A stretch of DNA of 41,178 nucleotides, from positions 1 through 41,178 of the forward strand of contig JAEUHG010000093.1 of assembly GCA_016795425.1 (NCBI GenBank), written 5' to 3'. Numbering within the stretch: the stretch's first letter is position 1; every line of letters begins with the position of its first letter. The notes beneath the pieces are model-generated. The model ran no database searches. It was not told where the DNA came from and saw only the letters and a program-made list of their open reading frames with translations. Positions 1 through 7,591 of this stretch are shown here, piece by piece. Made by a program: the position numbers and the translations under genes. The stretch comes from Verrucomicrobiales bacterium (GTDB lineage Bacteria; Verrucomicrobiota; Verrucomicrobiia; Limisphaerales; CAIMTB01).

Positions 1-9
1 GGTATCATT

Positions 10-24
10 CAATCGTTTCGATTG
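10..24. terminator. Short hairpin past the end of the LysR gene
   Basis: A perfect 6-bp inverted repeat (CAATCG / CGATTG) with a TTT loop lies about 20 nt beyond the LysR stop codon. It could end LysR transcription or that of a convergent gene outside the window. No long T-run follows on either strand, so terminator function is only a possibility. Confidence 0.25.
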
Positions 25-43
25 GTTTCTGGCCTGCTGGCCG

Positions 44-940
44 CTACGGGTGACCGGAGATCCTCCCGACATCCTCGATAAATCGTTCCAGCAATGGCGC
101 CGTGTTGTCTTTTCGCCAGACAAACGCAAACGGCAGCGACAGCTTCAAATCCGTTACTGGCAGCAACACCACGCTTTGGGGGCATCGCCAGCGCGTCGCG
201 TTGCTGACAAACGCCACACCCAGTCCGCACGACACGAGGCTCAGGATGGTGGCTTCATTCACTCCCTCTTGAACGACATGCGGGGATTTCAGGCCACCGC
301 GGAAGCACGCGTGCATCAAGTGGTCGTAAAAGAGCGGACTCTCCCGCCTGGGAAACCAGATGAATGGTGCATGGTTCAAGTCACGCAAGCGAAGTTTCTT
401 TGACTTTGCGAGTGGGTGTCCTCTGGGAACGGCCAGCGTCAGGCTGATCGATGTGATCTCAAGTCTCGCCAGATCATGATCAATGTTGGCAATAGTGAAC
501 AGGAACCCGGCATCCAGTTGGCCGGATTGGATAGCTCGAATCTGCTCCAAGGAACTCAGTGGCCTGATTTGTAACTCGGCGTCGGGTCGGTGCTCTCGAA
601 ATTGACGGAACGCGTCCGGAACGACCCCGTGCCACGACATGCTCTCGATGAATCCCACCCGCAGTGTTCCCAATTGACCGGATGCCACACGTTTGGCGCG
701 GTTGGTCGCCTCGTCCACTTGCTGAAGGATGCGGCGCGCCTCCTCCAGGAACAACTTGCCTCCCGTGCTCAGTTTGACTCCACGCGAAAGGCGGTCGAAC
801 AGTTGGAAGCCAATCTCCGCCTCCAAATCTTGAATCTGTCGCGAGAGCGCAGGCTGAGCCACCCGAAGCCGTTGAGCACCGCGCCCGTAATGCTGTTCCT
901 CTCCGACTGCCACGAAATAGCGCAGATGTCGCAATTCCAT
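44..940 (-). CDS. LysR-family transcriptional regulator
   Basis: This 298-aa protein has the LysR layout. The N-terminal winged helix-turn-helix lies at about residues 1-60, with the signature RLRVAQPALSRQIQDLE in the recognition helix. A type-2 periplasmic-binding-like effector domain runs from about 90 to 295. The length is typical. The ATG at 940 gives the canonical start MELRHLRYFVAV. It is divergent from the Dabb/SDR/SnoaL genes beginning at 1236, the classical arrangement for a LysR protein controlling its neighbours and itself. The effector cannot be told from sequence, and regulation of the neighbours is inferred from position only. Confidence 0.95.
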   Translation of the reverse strand: MELRHLRYFVAVGEEQHYGRGAQRLRVAQPALSRQIQDLEAEIGFQLFDRLSRGVKLSTGGKLFLEEARRILQQVDEATNRAKRVASGQLGTLRVGFIESMSWHGVVPDAFRQFREHRPDAELQIRPLSSLEQIRAIQSGQLDAGFLFTIANIDHDLARLEITSISLTLAVPRGHPLAKSKKLRLRDLNHAPFIWFPRRESPLFYDHLMHACFRGGLKSPHVVQEGVNEATILSLVSCGLGVAFVSNATRWRCPQSVVLLPVTDLKLSLPFAFVWRKDNTAPLLERFIEDVGRISGHP

Positions 941-969
941 TCTGATAACCTATCGGCATGGGTCTGATA
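941..969. promoter_or_regulatory. Candidate LysR operator
   Basis: The heptamer TCTGATA occurs at 941-947 and again at 963-969, 22 bp apart (two helical turns). The first copy overlaps the short palindrome GATA-ACC-TATC at 944-954. The site directly abuts the LysR start codon in the divergent intergenic region, where an autoregulatory LysR site is expected. The assignment rests on pattern and position only. Confidence 0.35.
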
Positions 970-992
970 GTAAAGATGTCCTAGATGGATCG

Positions 993-1136
993 ATGGCATT
1001 GAAGCAGGGTGGCTCCGTGAAACGAAGTGCGAGATCCAGCTTGAAGACAAAGAAGAGGCGTCGAATCCAGCTCAAGCCGAAGCGGAATCGTGCGCCAAAA
1101 CCGCTGGAAGGGCTGCCTAGGGCATGGGAGCGATGA
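993..1136 (+). CDS. Possible very basic 47-aa peptide
   Basis: An ATG at 993 opens a 47-codon frame whose product is rich in Lys and Arg (for example LKTKKRRRIQLKPKRNRAPK) and ends at TGA 1134-1136. It lies between the LysR gene and the Dabb gene on the operon strand. I see no clear ribosome binding site and recognise no family. The composition suggests a nucleic-acid-binding peptide, but a chance frame in GC-rich DNA is equally possible. The rest of the 295-nt gap before 1236 shows only the candidate operator. Confidence 0.2.
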   Translation: MALKQGGSVKRSARSSLKTKKRRRIQLKPKRNRAPKPLEGLPRAWER

Positions 1137-1235
1137 ACCTCGACCGAGTAAACCCAAAGCCGACGGAAGATGAACAACTATATGAACAACAGACGAAGCG
1201 ATGCCTCAAACGAGGCATTGAGGAAGGGAAGTCCA

Positions 1236-1631
1236 ATGCGCCTGCCCCTGATGGCACTCGCGCTCGCCGCCATAGTTCTTTCCACAGGTTGCGCCACGGC
1301 ACCCAAGCAGGCAGCTGCGGGCAAGTTCTATCACGTCGGCTTGGTGTGGCTGAAAGAGCCCGGCAACGCCGAACATCGGCAAAAGATCATCGCGGCGGCC
1401 CATTCTTTCGCGCGCGAAATTCCCGAGGTGGAATTCCTTTCTGCCGGTCAGACTCTGCCGAAGTCGAGTCAGTTGGTCGACGCATCCTTCGATGTCTGTT
1501 TCGTGATGCGCCTCGAGGACAAGGCGGCATTGGATCGCTATGGGAAGCACCCTGTTCACCAGAGGGCCGCACAGGAAGTGTTCCTGCCTCTTTCGCAGAA
1601 GATCCTGTTCTATGACTTCACCTCGGAGTGA
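1236..1631 (+). CDS. Dabb-type (stress-responsive alpha/beta barrel) lipoprotein
   Basis: The ATG at 1236 is preferred over upstream in-frame ATGs because it follows a purine-rich ribosome binding site (aggaaggg, 1221-1228) and starts a signal sequence ending VLSTGCA, a plausible lipobox with the lipidated Cys near residue 19. The mature part of about 110 residues begins with [14 protein letters not shown] and carries features of Dabb proteins (PF07876), small ferredoxin-like barrels that dimerise: a strand-helix start, a central [24 protein letters not shown] segment split here across strand and helix, and a final strand. Export of a Dabb domain as a lipoprotein recurs in Verrucomicrobia and Planctomycetes. 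The substrate is unknown. It is the first gene of a likely operon with the SDR gene 14 nt downstream. Confidence 0.8.
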   Translation: MRLPLMALALAAIVLSTGCATAPKQAAAGKFYHVGLVWLKEPGNAEHRQKIIAAAHSFAREIPEVEFLSAGQTLPKSSQLVDASFDVCFVMRLEDKAALDRYGKHPVHQRAAQEVFLPLSQKILFYDFTSE

Positions 1632-1645
1632 ACCGCAAATCGACG

Positions 1646-2446
1646 ATGATGAAGCCATCCACCATTCTTGACGGTGCAACCGAGTTCGCTGCCAAGCGAA
1701 TCCTCGTCACGGGCGGCACGAAAGGGATCGGCGAGGCCGTCGCGAACCGGTTGCGGGCCGGAGGCGGCAACGTGCTCACCACCGCGCGCAGCGTTCCTGC
1801 CGGCGGCAGCCCCGAGCATTTCATTCAAGCGGACGTCAGCACACGAGCTGGAGCGGACCACATCATCAAGAGCGTCCTAGACCGGTTCGGCGGTCTGGAC
1901 ATTCTTGTGAATGCCGTGGGTGGTAGTGCTGCACCAGGCGGCGGGGCGCTGGCATTGACCGACGAAATCTGGCAGCAGGAGCTTGAGTTGAACCTGCTTT
2001 CAGCCGTGCGGTTGGACCGCGGGTTCCTTCCGGCGATGCTGAAGCAAGGCTCTGGAGTCATCATCCATGTCTCGTCCATCCAACGAACACTCCCGCTGCA
2101 TGATGCAACCTTGGCGTATGCGGCCGCGAAAGCCGCACTGACCAACTACAGCAAAGGGCTCTCAAAGGACGTTGGCCCACGCGGTATTCGAGTGAACAGT
2201 GTTGCGCCAGGTTTCACCGAGACCGAAGCGGCAACAAGACTGATTGAACGGCTTGCCACGCAAGCCGGCACGGACACCGCAGCCACAAGACAAGATCTGA
2301 TGAATTCCCTTGGCGGAATCCCTCTGGGCCGTCCTAACCGACCCGACGAGGTTGCCGAGTTGATCGCATTCCTCGCGTCCGACCGTGCGTCCTCGATTAT
2401 GGGCAGTGAATACGTGATCGATGGCGGAAACATTCCCACAATTTGA
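1646..2446 (+). CDS. SDR-family NAD(P)-dependent oxidoreductase
   Basis: This is a classical short-chain dehydrogenase of about 266 aa. From the ATG at 1646, the dinucleotide-binding motif TGGTKGIG is at residues 22-29, a NAVGG variant of the NNAG motif near 89, and the catalytic tetrad is Asn116, Ser143/144, Tyr158 and Lys162 (YAAAK). The C-terminal PGFTETEA and DGGN segments are typical. A GTG at 1628 overlapping the upstream stop (GTGA) would add six residues and is the alternative start. The reaction is oxidation or reduction of an unknown alcohol or carbonyl in the cytoplasm. Neighbouring Dabb and SnoaL genes suggest a shared small-molecule pathway under the divergent LysR regulator. Confidence 0.93.
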   Translation: MMKPSTILDGATEFAAKRILVTGGTKGIGEAVANRLRAGGGNVLTTARSVPAGGSPEHFIQADVSTRAGADHIIKSVLDRFGGLDILVNAVGGSAAPGGGALALTDEIWQQELELNLLSAVRLDRGFLPAMLKQGSGVIIHVSSIQRTLPLHDATLAYAAAKAALTNYSKGLSKDVGPRGIRVNSVAPGFTETEAATRLIERLATQAGTDTAATRQDLMNSLGGIPLGRPNRPDEVAELIAFLASDRASSIMGSEYVIDGGNIPTI

Positions 2447-2482
2447 AAGAGCATAACCAACCCACAGCCGAAGGAAATGGAT

Positions 2483-2821
2483 ATGAAGCAAGTCTCAAAA
2501 TCACTCCACCTGCCGAACCCCATCGCCACTTACTTCGCTGCGGAGAGTGGGGACGGCGAGGCCGTTTCACAATGTTTCACTGAAGACGCCATCGTGAAGG
2601 ACGAAGGGCGCATTTACAACGGGCGAAACGCGATCAGAAAGTGGAAGGTGGACGCCTCGACAAGGTATCAATACACCAGTGAGCCGTTCGCGTCCGAAGC
2701 GAGAGATGGGAAGACAGTCGTCACCAGCCACGTGGCTGGGAACTTCCCCGGCAGCCCCGTTGACCTTCAATTCTGCTTCGAACTCGAAGGCGACAAGATA
2801 GCATCATTGGAAATCAGATGA
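2483..2821 (+). CDS. SnoaL/NTF2-like protein
   Basis: This cone-shaped NTF2-like fold protein of about 112 aa starts with an N-terminal helix (IATYFAAESGDGEAVSQCFTE split by a turn), followed by DAIVKDEGRIYNGRNAIRKW, the usual SnoaL signature of a short helix after the first strand. The ATG at 2483 is chosen over the ATG at 2477 because the binding site AAGGAA (2471-2476) abuts 2477 but sits about 7 nt before 2483. The gene follows the SDR gene by 36 nt. Members act as small-molecule isomerases, hydrolases or binding proteins. No specific activity can be assigned. Confidence 0.85.
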   Translation: MKQVSKSLHLPNPIATYFAAESGDGEAVSQCFTEDAIVKDEGRIYNGRNAIRKWKVDASTRYQYTSEPFASEARDGKTVVTSHVAGNFPGSPVDLQFCFELEGDKIASLEIR

Positions 2822-2920
2822 TGAACGGATGCCCGCTCGACAGGGAAGCGCTACGAACGATTCCGGTCGCGCACCACCCCTGGGCGATCCGGTTCCGTGT
2901 TTGAACGGTCGAAAGTGGGC

Positions 2921-3688
2921 TCACACCTGTTCGCACGCGGAGGGAACCTTCCGCATGGCCTCCCGGTAAGCGCTGGGGGTTGTCCCCATGGCTGAGTGAA
3001 ACGCCCGGCTGAAGGCACTGTGATCGTAGAAGCCGCACTGGTGGGCAATACCGGAGACGCCCAGGCTGGTTTCGCGCAACAGCCGTGCGGCAGCGGCCAG
3101 GCGGGTCTGAGTCAGGAATTGGCCGGGGGTGAGATCGAAGAAGCGGTGGATGAGCCGGGCAAGCCTGGGGGGCGTCAGTCCCGCCCGCCGGGCCAGGCTG
3201 GCGGGGGTAACCGATTCCGCGAGATTCTTTTCGAAGGACTCCAGCGCTGCCGCCAATTCCACCGGAATACTCCGGGGATCCACCGGTGCCCGCACGTCGC
3301 GCGAGATTCCGACCAGCCCGATGACCTTTCCGGCCGCGTCCCGCAGCGGCAACTTGGTGGTCAGGCACCACACCGGCTTTCGGGGCAGGTACCATTGCCG
3401 TTCAAGATGGTCGATGAGCGGTTTTCCGGTACGCAAAACCTGGGCGTCCTGCTCGGCGGGCAGACGGCCGAAATCGCTCGGGCAGATGTCGCTGGGGCGG
3501 CGGCCGAGCACTTGCGACTTGTGACGGTAACCGTGCCTTTTGATCAGGGAGGCGTTGACCGCCACATACCGTCCCGCGCTGTCCTTCACGAAGAAGGCGA
3601 GGTCGGGGGCGTGATCGAAGAGTTCCGCCAACACCCCGGCTGCCACCGCCAGATTGCTGGCCTGCAGCCTGGCACCCAGAGTTCTCAT
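2921..3688 (-). CDS. PAS-domain AraC-family transcriptional regulator
   Basis: The 255-aa product has an N-terminal PAS sensor domain (about 15-130: LFDHAPDLAFFVKDSAGRY, then LRDAAGKVIGLVGISRDV) and a C-terminal AraC double helix-turn-helix (about 150-250). The AraC domain ends with the signature SGIAHQCGFYDHSAFSRAF and GTTPSAYR. The ATG at 3688 is used; a GTG at 3709 would add seven residues, and neither has an obvious ribosome binding site. The gene is divergent from the unknown exported protein at 4017, its most likely target. The PAS domain implies sensing of a small ligand or redox state through a bound cofactor, which cannot be named. Confidence 0.93.
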   Translation of the reverse strand: MRTLGARLQASNLAVAAGVLAELFDHAPDLAFFVKDSAGRYVAVNASLIKRHGYRHKSQVLGRRPSDICPSDFGRLPAEQDAQVLRTGKPLIDHLERQWYLPRKPVWCLTTKLPLRDAAGKVIGLVGISRDVRAPVDPRSIPVELAAALESFEKNLAESVTPASLARRAGLTPPRLARLIHRFFDLTPGQFLTQTRLAAAARLLRETSLGVSGIAHQCGFYDHSAFSRAFHSAMGTTPSAYREAMRKVPSACEQV

Positions 3689-3794
3689 TGTGCCGACTTT
3701 CACAGTCACGCGTAAGAATTAGCCAAGCCAGAAGGCAAATCCAAGGTAGGCTCGCTGGAGCAAACCGGCCGTCTCTGCGGTCACCGGTCCTGCC

Positions 3795-3874
3795 GTTGGC
3801 CGCGGGAGACCGCGGAACACCACCCGCATGCTCGTAAGTCTATTCAACGACGTGGTCGACTCGGTCGTGCGGGG
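3795..3874 (+). repeat. Dispersed repeat, module L, copy 1 (relic of an sdaA 5' end)
   Basis: Hand alignment shows 68 of 80 bases identical, without gaps, to 10027-10106. Weaker similarity reaches left to 3771 / 10004. At the second copy this stretch is the leader plus the first 16 codons of sdaA. Here the same start is present (ATG at 3828, MLVSLFNDVVDSVVRG against MLVSIFNDVVGPVMRG), but the conserved GPSSSH continuation is missing. It lies in the 330-nt region between the AraC gene and the gene at 4017; apart from modules L and R that region shows nothing else I recognise. Confidence 0.8.
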
Positions 3875-3914
3875 ATTCCCGGACTTGCTCGGACGCATGC
3901 TTTCCTCTGGTGCT

Positions 3915-3968
3915 CGATTCCTCAAACGCTTTGAGACCAGGGGACCCTTCATCCACTTCGGACAACCT
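3915..3968 (+). repeat. Dispersed repeat, module R, copy 1
   Basis: It matches 11710-11763 without gaps at 42 of 54 bases; the core 3931-3968 matches at 32 of 38 (TTGAGACC, then CTTCATCC, CTTC and ACAACCT blocks). Weaker similarity extends left to about 3904 / 11699. Here it follows module L after only 40 nt, whereas at the second locus the whole sdaA gene separates L and R. It ends 48 nt before the start of the gene at 4017. Confidence 0.72.
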
Positions 3969-4016
3969 TTCTTCCCTGGCTTGGCGCTTAGACGAATCGA
4001 TATCCAAGGACATGAT

Positions 4017-5672
4017 ATGTTCCTCAAAAGCACGACCGTGAGACGCACCGCAATCGAGGAGCTCTTCCGCTTGCTTCCTGCCATGGCAATGGGTGTCACC
4101 ACCGTCGTTGCGGCGGACCAGGCCGGCGTCGTCACCTCGCAGTCCCAAGGTCTGCATGGGTATATCGGCTTCAGTCATGACCGGCCCCCGGCCGGATCCG
4201 GCTACAGCGCCGGGATGGGATTCTACGCGGCGGTCTGGCCGCTCATTGATCAGCCGTTGGCGGATTTTCAGATCGGCCTGCCGAGTTCGTGGGTCACGCC
4301 GGATAACTCAGACAACAAGGATCAACCGCTGGCCCCCGAGGGAACGCTCGCGCGCACCTGGAAGGAGCGAGGGCCCACGTGGGGCAGCGTCTTTCAAACA
4401 TTGGAAGGCGGCCTGGGTTACTGGGCCGGGAACCACTTCCGCTACGGCCCGCCGAAGTTCAGCCTGAACGCCACGCCGCAATGCTACGACTACGAGGTAG
4501 GCTCGCCCGGATGGTCGTTCTTTTACGACAACGAGGCGCTTCCCGACCATCGCCTGGGCATCGCCCAGCTCAGCAACCGGCTGCTGATTCCTCCCGATGC
4601 ACTGCCGTTTCAGGGCAATCCGAACGGCGAGTTCCTCGGCTACACCTGGATGGCGCTGCCTTTCACCGACCCCACGACGGGCGATCCCCCCACCGGCGAC
4701 CAGAGCTGGACCTGCTTCCTGAGCGCCGCGAACTACAAGGGGCCGATGGCCTATTACATCCCGGAGACCTGGAGCAAGATCGGCAAGCTCTTCAATTACC
4801 CGTTCATCTATGGGCGCGGACTCGACGCACGCCCGGGCGACATGGGCGGTGGCGCCATGGAGATCAACACCGTGCCCCGCTTCGACAGCCAGGACGCCAA
4901 GGGCACCCGCTATTCCAAGATCCCCAAACTGCAGGTCCCCGTGGATGCCGATGGCCGGGCCATCCTCGTTCAGGACGTGACCTACTACTCGAAGGCCGCC
5001 TTGTACGACGCCTTCAAGGCGTGGCGCGACGGCGGTCCGGCCTGCTCCGGAAGATTCGATGAAAAGGCCACCTGGAAACCCAAGCTGACGACGCGGACGA
5101 CGCGCTTCGACCAGGGTGGCAAAGTAATGACCGGGGTGGAGCGCTCGTTCGACACGAAGATTTTCGAGGGCAACGTCTGGGGCCTGCAGTGGGTCACCAA
5201 CGACCTGAGTCCGAAGGGTCTGTTCCCGCAGTACTACCAACATGTGGGCGATGAACGTGTGGCGGTCCCGGCCAAGGACGTCCCGGCGGAGACGCAGTTG
5301 CACCAGCAGGAGTTCAAGCTGGCCACGCCAGGAGTGCCCTATACCTCGCCCACTTTGGGTGCCTGGGCGAAGCCTGGTCCCAAGCGAGGCCCGTTCACGG
5401 TGAAGCTCGTGGATGGTTCGGTGGTCACCTACTCGTGGTATCGCTTCGTGGATCAGCCATCGTTTCAGCAATACGCCTGGAGCGAAGAAAAGAAGGCGAA
5501 ACTGCAGGCTTTCGTCGAGAAGCTCCACGCGAACTGGCCGATCGACCGCGACTACATGGCGCCGCCCACGCACGGAAAGCGGGCGAGTCTGGATCCTGCC
5601 CTGCTGGTGACGCCGCCGGCGGGCCTGGAACTCGGCTACGTCCCCATCGTCACCCGCCAGGCCAGGCCGTGA
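4017..5672 (+). CDS. Large exported protein of unknown family
   Basis: I do not recognise this 551-aa product. The ATG at 4017 is chosen because AAGGA lies six bases upstream and the N-terminus then reads as a signal peptide (basic FLKSTTVRRT, a hydrophobic stretch, cleavage near VVAADQAG). The frame is open back to an ATG at 3828, but that extension is the repeat pair L and R and should not be counted as protein. The mature protein is rich in Trp, Tyr, Gly and Pro (GLGYWAGNHFRYGPPKF, YLQ-free, few Cys), has no membrane segment after the signal, and ends about LGYVPIVTRQARP. A secreted or periplasmic beta-rich protein or enzyme is likely. It is divergent from the PAS-AraC regulator. Confidence 0.75.
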   Translation: MFLKSTTVRRTAIEELFRLLPAMAMGVTTVVAADQAGVVTSQSQGLHGYIGFSHDRPPAGSGYSAGMGFYAAVWPLIDQPLADFQIGLPSSWVTPDNSDNKDQPLAPEGTLARTWKERGPTWGSVFQTLEGGLGYWAGNHFRYGPPKFSLNATPQCYDYEVGSPGWSFFYDNEALPDHRLGIAQLSNRLLIPPDALPFQGNPNGEFLGYTWMALPFTDPTTGDPPTGDQSWTCFLSAANYKGPMAYYIPETWSKIGKLFNYPFIYGRGLDARPGDMGGGAMEINTVPRFDSQDAKGTRYSKIPKLQVPVDADGRAILVQDVTYYSKAALYDAFKAWRDGGPACSGRFDEKATWKPKLTTRTTRFDQGGKVMTGVERSFDTKIFEGNVWGLQWVTNDLSPKGLFPQYYQHVGDERVAVPAKDVPAETQLHQQEFKLATPGVPYTSPTLGAWAKPGPKRGPFTVKLVDGSVVTYSWYRFVDQPSFQQYAWSEEKKAKLQAFVEKLHANWPIDRDYMAPPTHGKRASLDPALLVTPPAGLELGYVPIVTRQARP

Positions 5673-5825
5673 TCTCGGATGAAGCTGGAAATCCTTCGCA
5701 AAAGCGCCTGGTTTCAGGAACCTTGAAAGTAGACGCCTGAGACCAAAACGGATGGCTACCGCCACACAGCGTCGATCCTTTGTGCCGAGCGTTTTCAGGG
5801 CATTCCAACATTCAGGGATCGGTCC

Positions 5826-6695
5826 ATGAACCCTCAGGAGCATCAAAGAAAGCCAGCGGTTTGGGTAGGATTGTGGGTGGCGCTGACGATGCCCTGCGCG
5901 GCGCCATCGCTAGGCGCGGCAGAGCCGCACTTCGAGTCTCTTTCCACCCAACAGCAAGAATCCGTCGGGGGCGTCACCAACGCCACCCTTCAAGCCGCCT
6001 TGCGGAACCTCCATTTTCCCGGGGTGGCGATCAACGTTCAGGAGTGGTGCGTGGACGTGCAGAGTTCCGTCTGCCTTCATCGAGGCGAGCTGGAGTTGGT
6101 GGCTTGCACCAAAGGATCCAAGGAGCATGAGTCCATCGTCGCGATCGAGGCCAAGCCGATGCACGTTCACGCGGCGCTCCTGCTGTTGGGTTTGAAACCG
6201 GGAAGCCCGGCGACGCGCCAACCGCTTGGGGATCCGGCCGGGCGGTGGGTGGACGTTCCGCCCAGCGGCGGACCGGTGGACGTCTCTCTGGTGCTCAAGG
6301 GCGAGGAGGGAAGAATGGTCGAGCACCCCATCAGCGAATTCATCGACCCTTCCGGAAAGCGATCCGAAGACCCCGCTTCTGCGGTCAAGGAAGGCAAGTT
6401 CCCGACGCACACCTTCCTCTTTGCCGGTTCGGTCTTGTCTGGCGACGGGCCGGGCCCGCGCCGGTACCTGGGCGACGAAAGCGGAAATGTGATCTCGCTC
6501 TCGACCTTCGGTGACGAAGTGCTTTGCCTGCCGGCGATTCACAGCCAGGACAACGGCGCGCTCCTGTGGAAGGTGAACGCCACGCATCTGCCTCCCGTTG
6601 GTTCAAACGTCACCCTACGACTTCGCCCGCGCCTTGTTCCGGCCGTGAAAGCCGCGCCGGCCAAACCATTCCCCGCGGGAAGGGGCAGCCAATGA
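5826..6695 (+). CDS. Exported YdjY-domain protein
   Basis: This 289-aa protein has an N-terminal signal sequence (residues about 10-36, ending SLGAAEP). A region from about 75 to 200 resembles the YdjY domain: GELELVACTKGSKEHESIV, then EAKPMHVHAALLLLGLKPG. Such proteins are common, and functionally undefined, in Verrucomicrobia and Planctomycetes. Its TGA overlaps the next ATG (ATGA, 6692-6695), so translation of the methyltransferase-like gene is probably coupled to it. The 153-nt region before it shows nothing recognisable. Confidence 0.8.
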   Translation: MNPQEHQRKPAVWVGLWVALTMPCAAPSLGAAEPHFESLSTQQQESVGGVTNATLQAALRNLHFPGVAINVQEWCVDVQSSVCLHRGELELVACTKGSKEHESIVAIEAKPMHVHAALLLLGLKPGSPATRQPLGDPAGRWVDVPPSGGPVDVSLVLKGEEGRMVEHPISEFIDPSGKRSEDPASAVKEGKFPTHTFLFAGSVLSGDGPGPRRYLGDESGNVISLSTFGDEVLCLPAIHSQDNGALLWKVNATHLPPVGSNVTLRLRPRLVPAVKAAPAKPFPAGRGSQ

Positions 6696-7591
6696 AGGGT
6701 GAACTTTATGTGCTGGATGGCGCGACCGGAACGGAATTGAACCGGCGCGGAGTGGACACCGGCTTGCCGTTGTGGTCGGCGAATGCGCTTACCAGCGACA
6801 CCGGCTTGAATGCGTTGCGCCAGATCCATCTGGACTACCTGAGTGCTGGCGCGGACATCCTCACCACCAACACCTTTCGCACCCATCGCCGGGTGCTGGA
6901 TGGCACCGGGCACGACGCGCGCGAATTGACCCGGCGCGCGGTGGCGACCGCCCGAGAGGCGGTCGCTGAATTTGGCCGACCTGCCCGAGTGGCCGGCTCA
7001 GTGGCCCCACTGGAGGATTGTTATCGCCCCGACCTTGTGCCGCCCGATGACGAATGCAGCGCCGAGCACTCTGAACGCATTCATCATCTTGTCGAAGCGG
7101 GCGTCGACCTGCTGTTGATCGAGACGATGACTTCAGTTCGGGAAGCCGTCATTGCGGCCAAAATGGCGACGATCACCGGCCGGCCCACGTGGGTTAGTTT
7201 TGTGTGCGACCGCGAGGGCCGAATTCTGTCTGGCGAGTCAGTGAAGGTTGCCGCTGAAATCTTGATGCCGCTGGGGGTGAAGGCCCTGGGCGTCAACTGC
7301 GGCCCGGCCCACAAGCTGGCCAAACCACTGGCCGAGTTGCGGACGTTCTGCGGCCCCGATTTTCCGCTGATTGCCTATGGCAACATCGGCTACGCCGACG
7401 AGAAGGAGGGCTGGGTCAACACGGACGCCGTGGATCCGGAGAGTTACCTGAAATATGCCCAAACGTGGCCGGCGCAGATTGTGGGCGGCTGTTGTGGCAC
7501 CACACCGGACCATATTCGCAAGCTGAAGGCCCATAGAGTCCACTTCGAAGCGATGGCCGAATTTCGACACCCCACCAGGTCTGATTTATGA
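6692..7591 (+). CDS. Homocysteine S-methyltransferase-family protein
   Basis: The 299-aa product has the Hcy-binding (BHMT/MmuM-like) TIM-barrel layout: LDGATGTEL at the start, and the zinc ligands Cys203 (GVNCGP) and Cys267-Cys268 (GGCCGTTP) all present. It should transfer a methyl group from an activated donor, such as S-methylmethionine or a betaine, to homocysteine, yielding methionine in the cytoplasm. The donor cannot be deduced. The ATG at 6692 is used because it overlaps the upstream stop as ATGA and gives the normal N-terminus; a longer frame from 6524 runs inside the YdjY gene. Its own stop overlaps the next ATG at 7588. A cytoplasmic enzyme between two exported proteins is unusual. 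Confidence 0.92.
   Translation: MKGELYVLDGATGTELNRRGVDTGLPLWSANALTSDTGLNALRQIHLDYLSAGADILTTNTFRTHRRVLDGTGHDARELTRRAVATAREAVAEFGRPARVAGSVAPLEDCYRPDLVPPDDECSAEHSERIHHLVEAGVDLLLIETMTSVREAVIAAKMATITGRPTWVSFVCDREGRILSGESVKVAAEILMPLGVKALGVNCGPAHKLAKPLAELRTFCGPDFPLIAYGNIGYADEKEGWVNTDAVDPESYLKYAQTWPAQIVGGCCGTTPDHIRKLKAHRVHFEAMAEFRHPTRSDL

Noticed and set aside
1124..1615. Alternative frame over the Dabb gene
   Set aside because: Only the 1236-1631 frame gives a signal peptide and a Dabb domain; the alternative is low in hydrophobics and has no domain.
4308..5846. 512-codon open frame on the minus strand
   Set aside because: It lies opposite the exported protein gene, is rich in Arg/Gly/Leu with no domain, and is the usual antisense shadow in GC-rich coding DNA.
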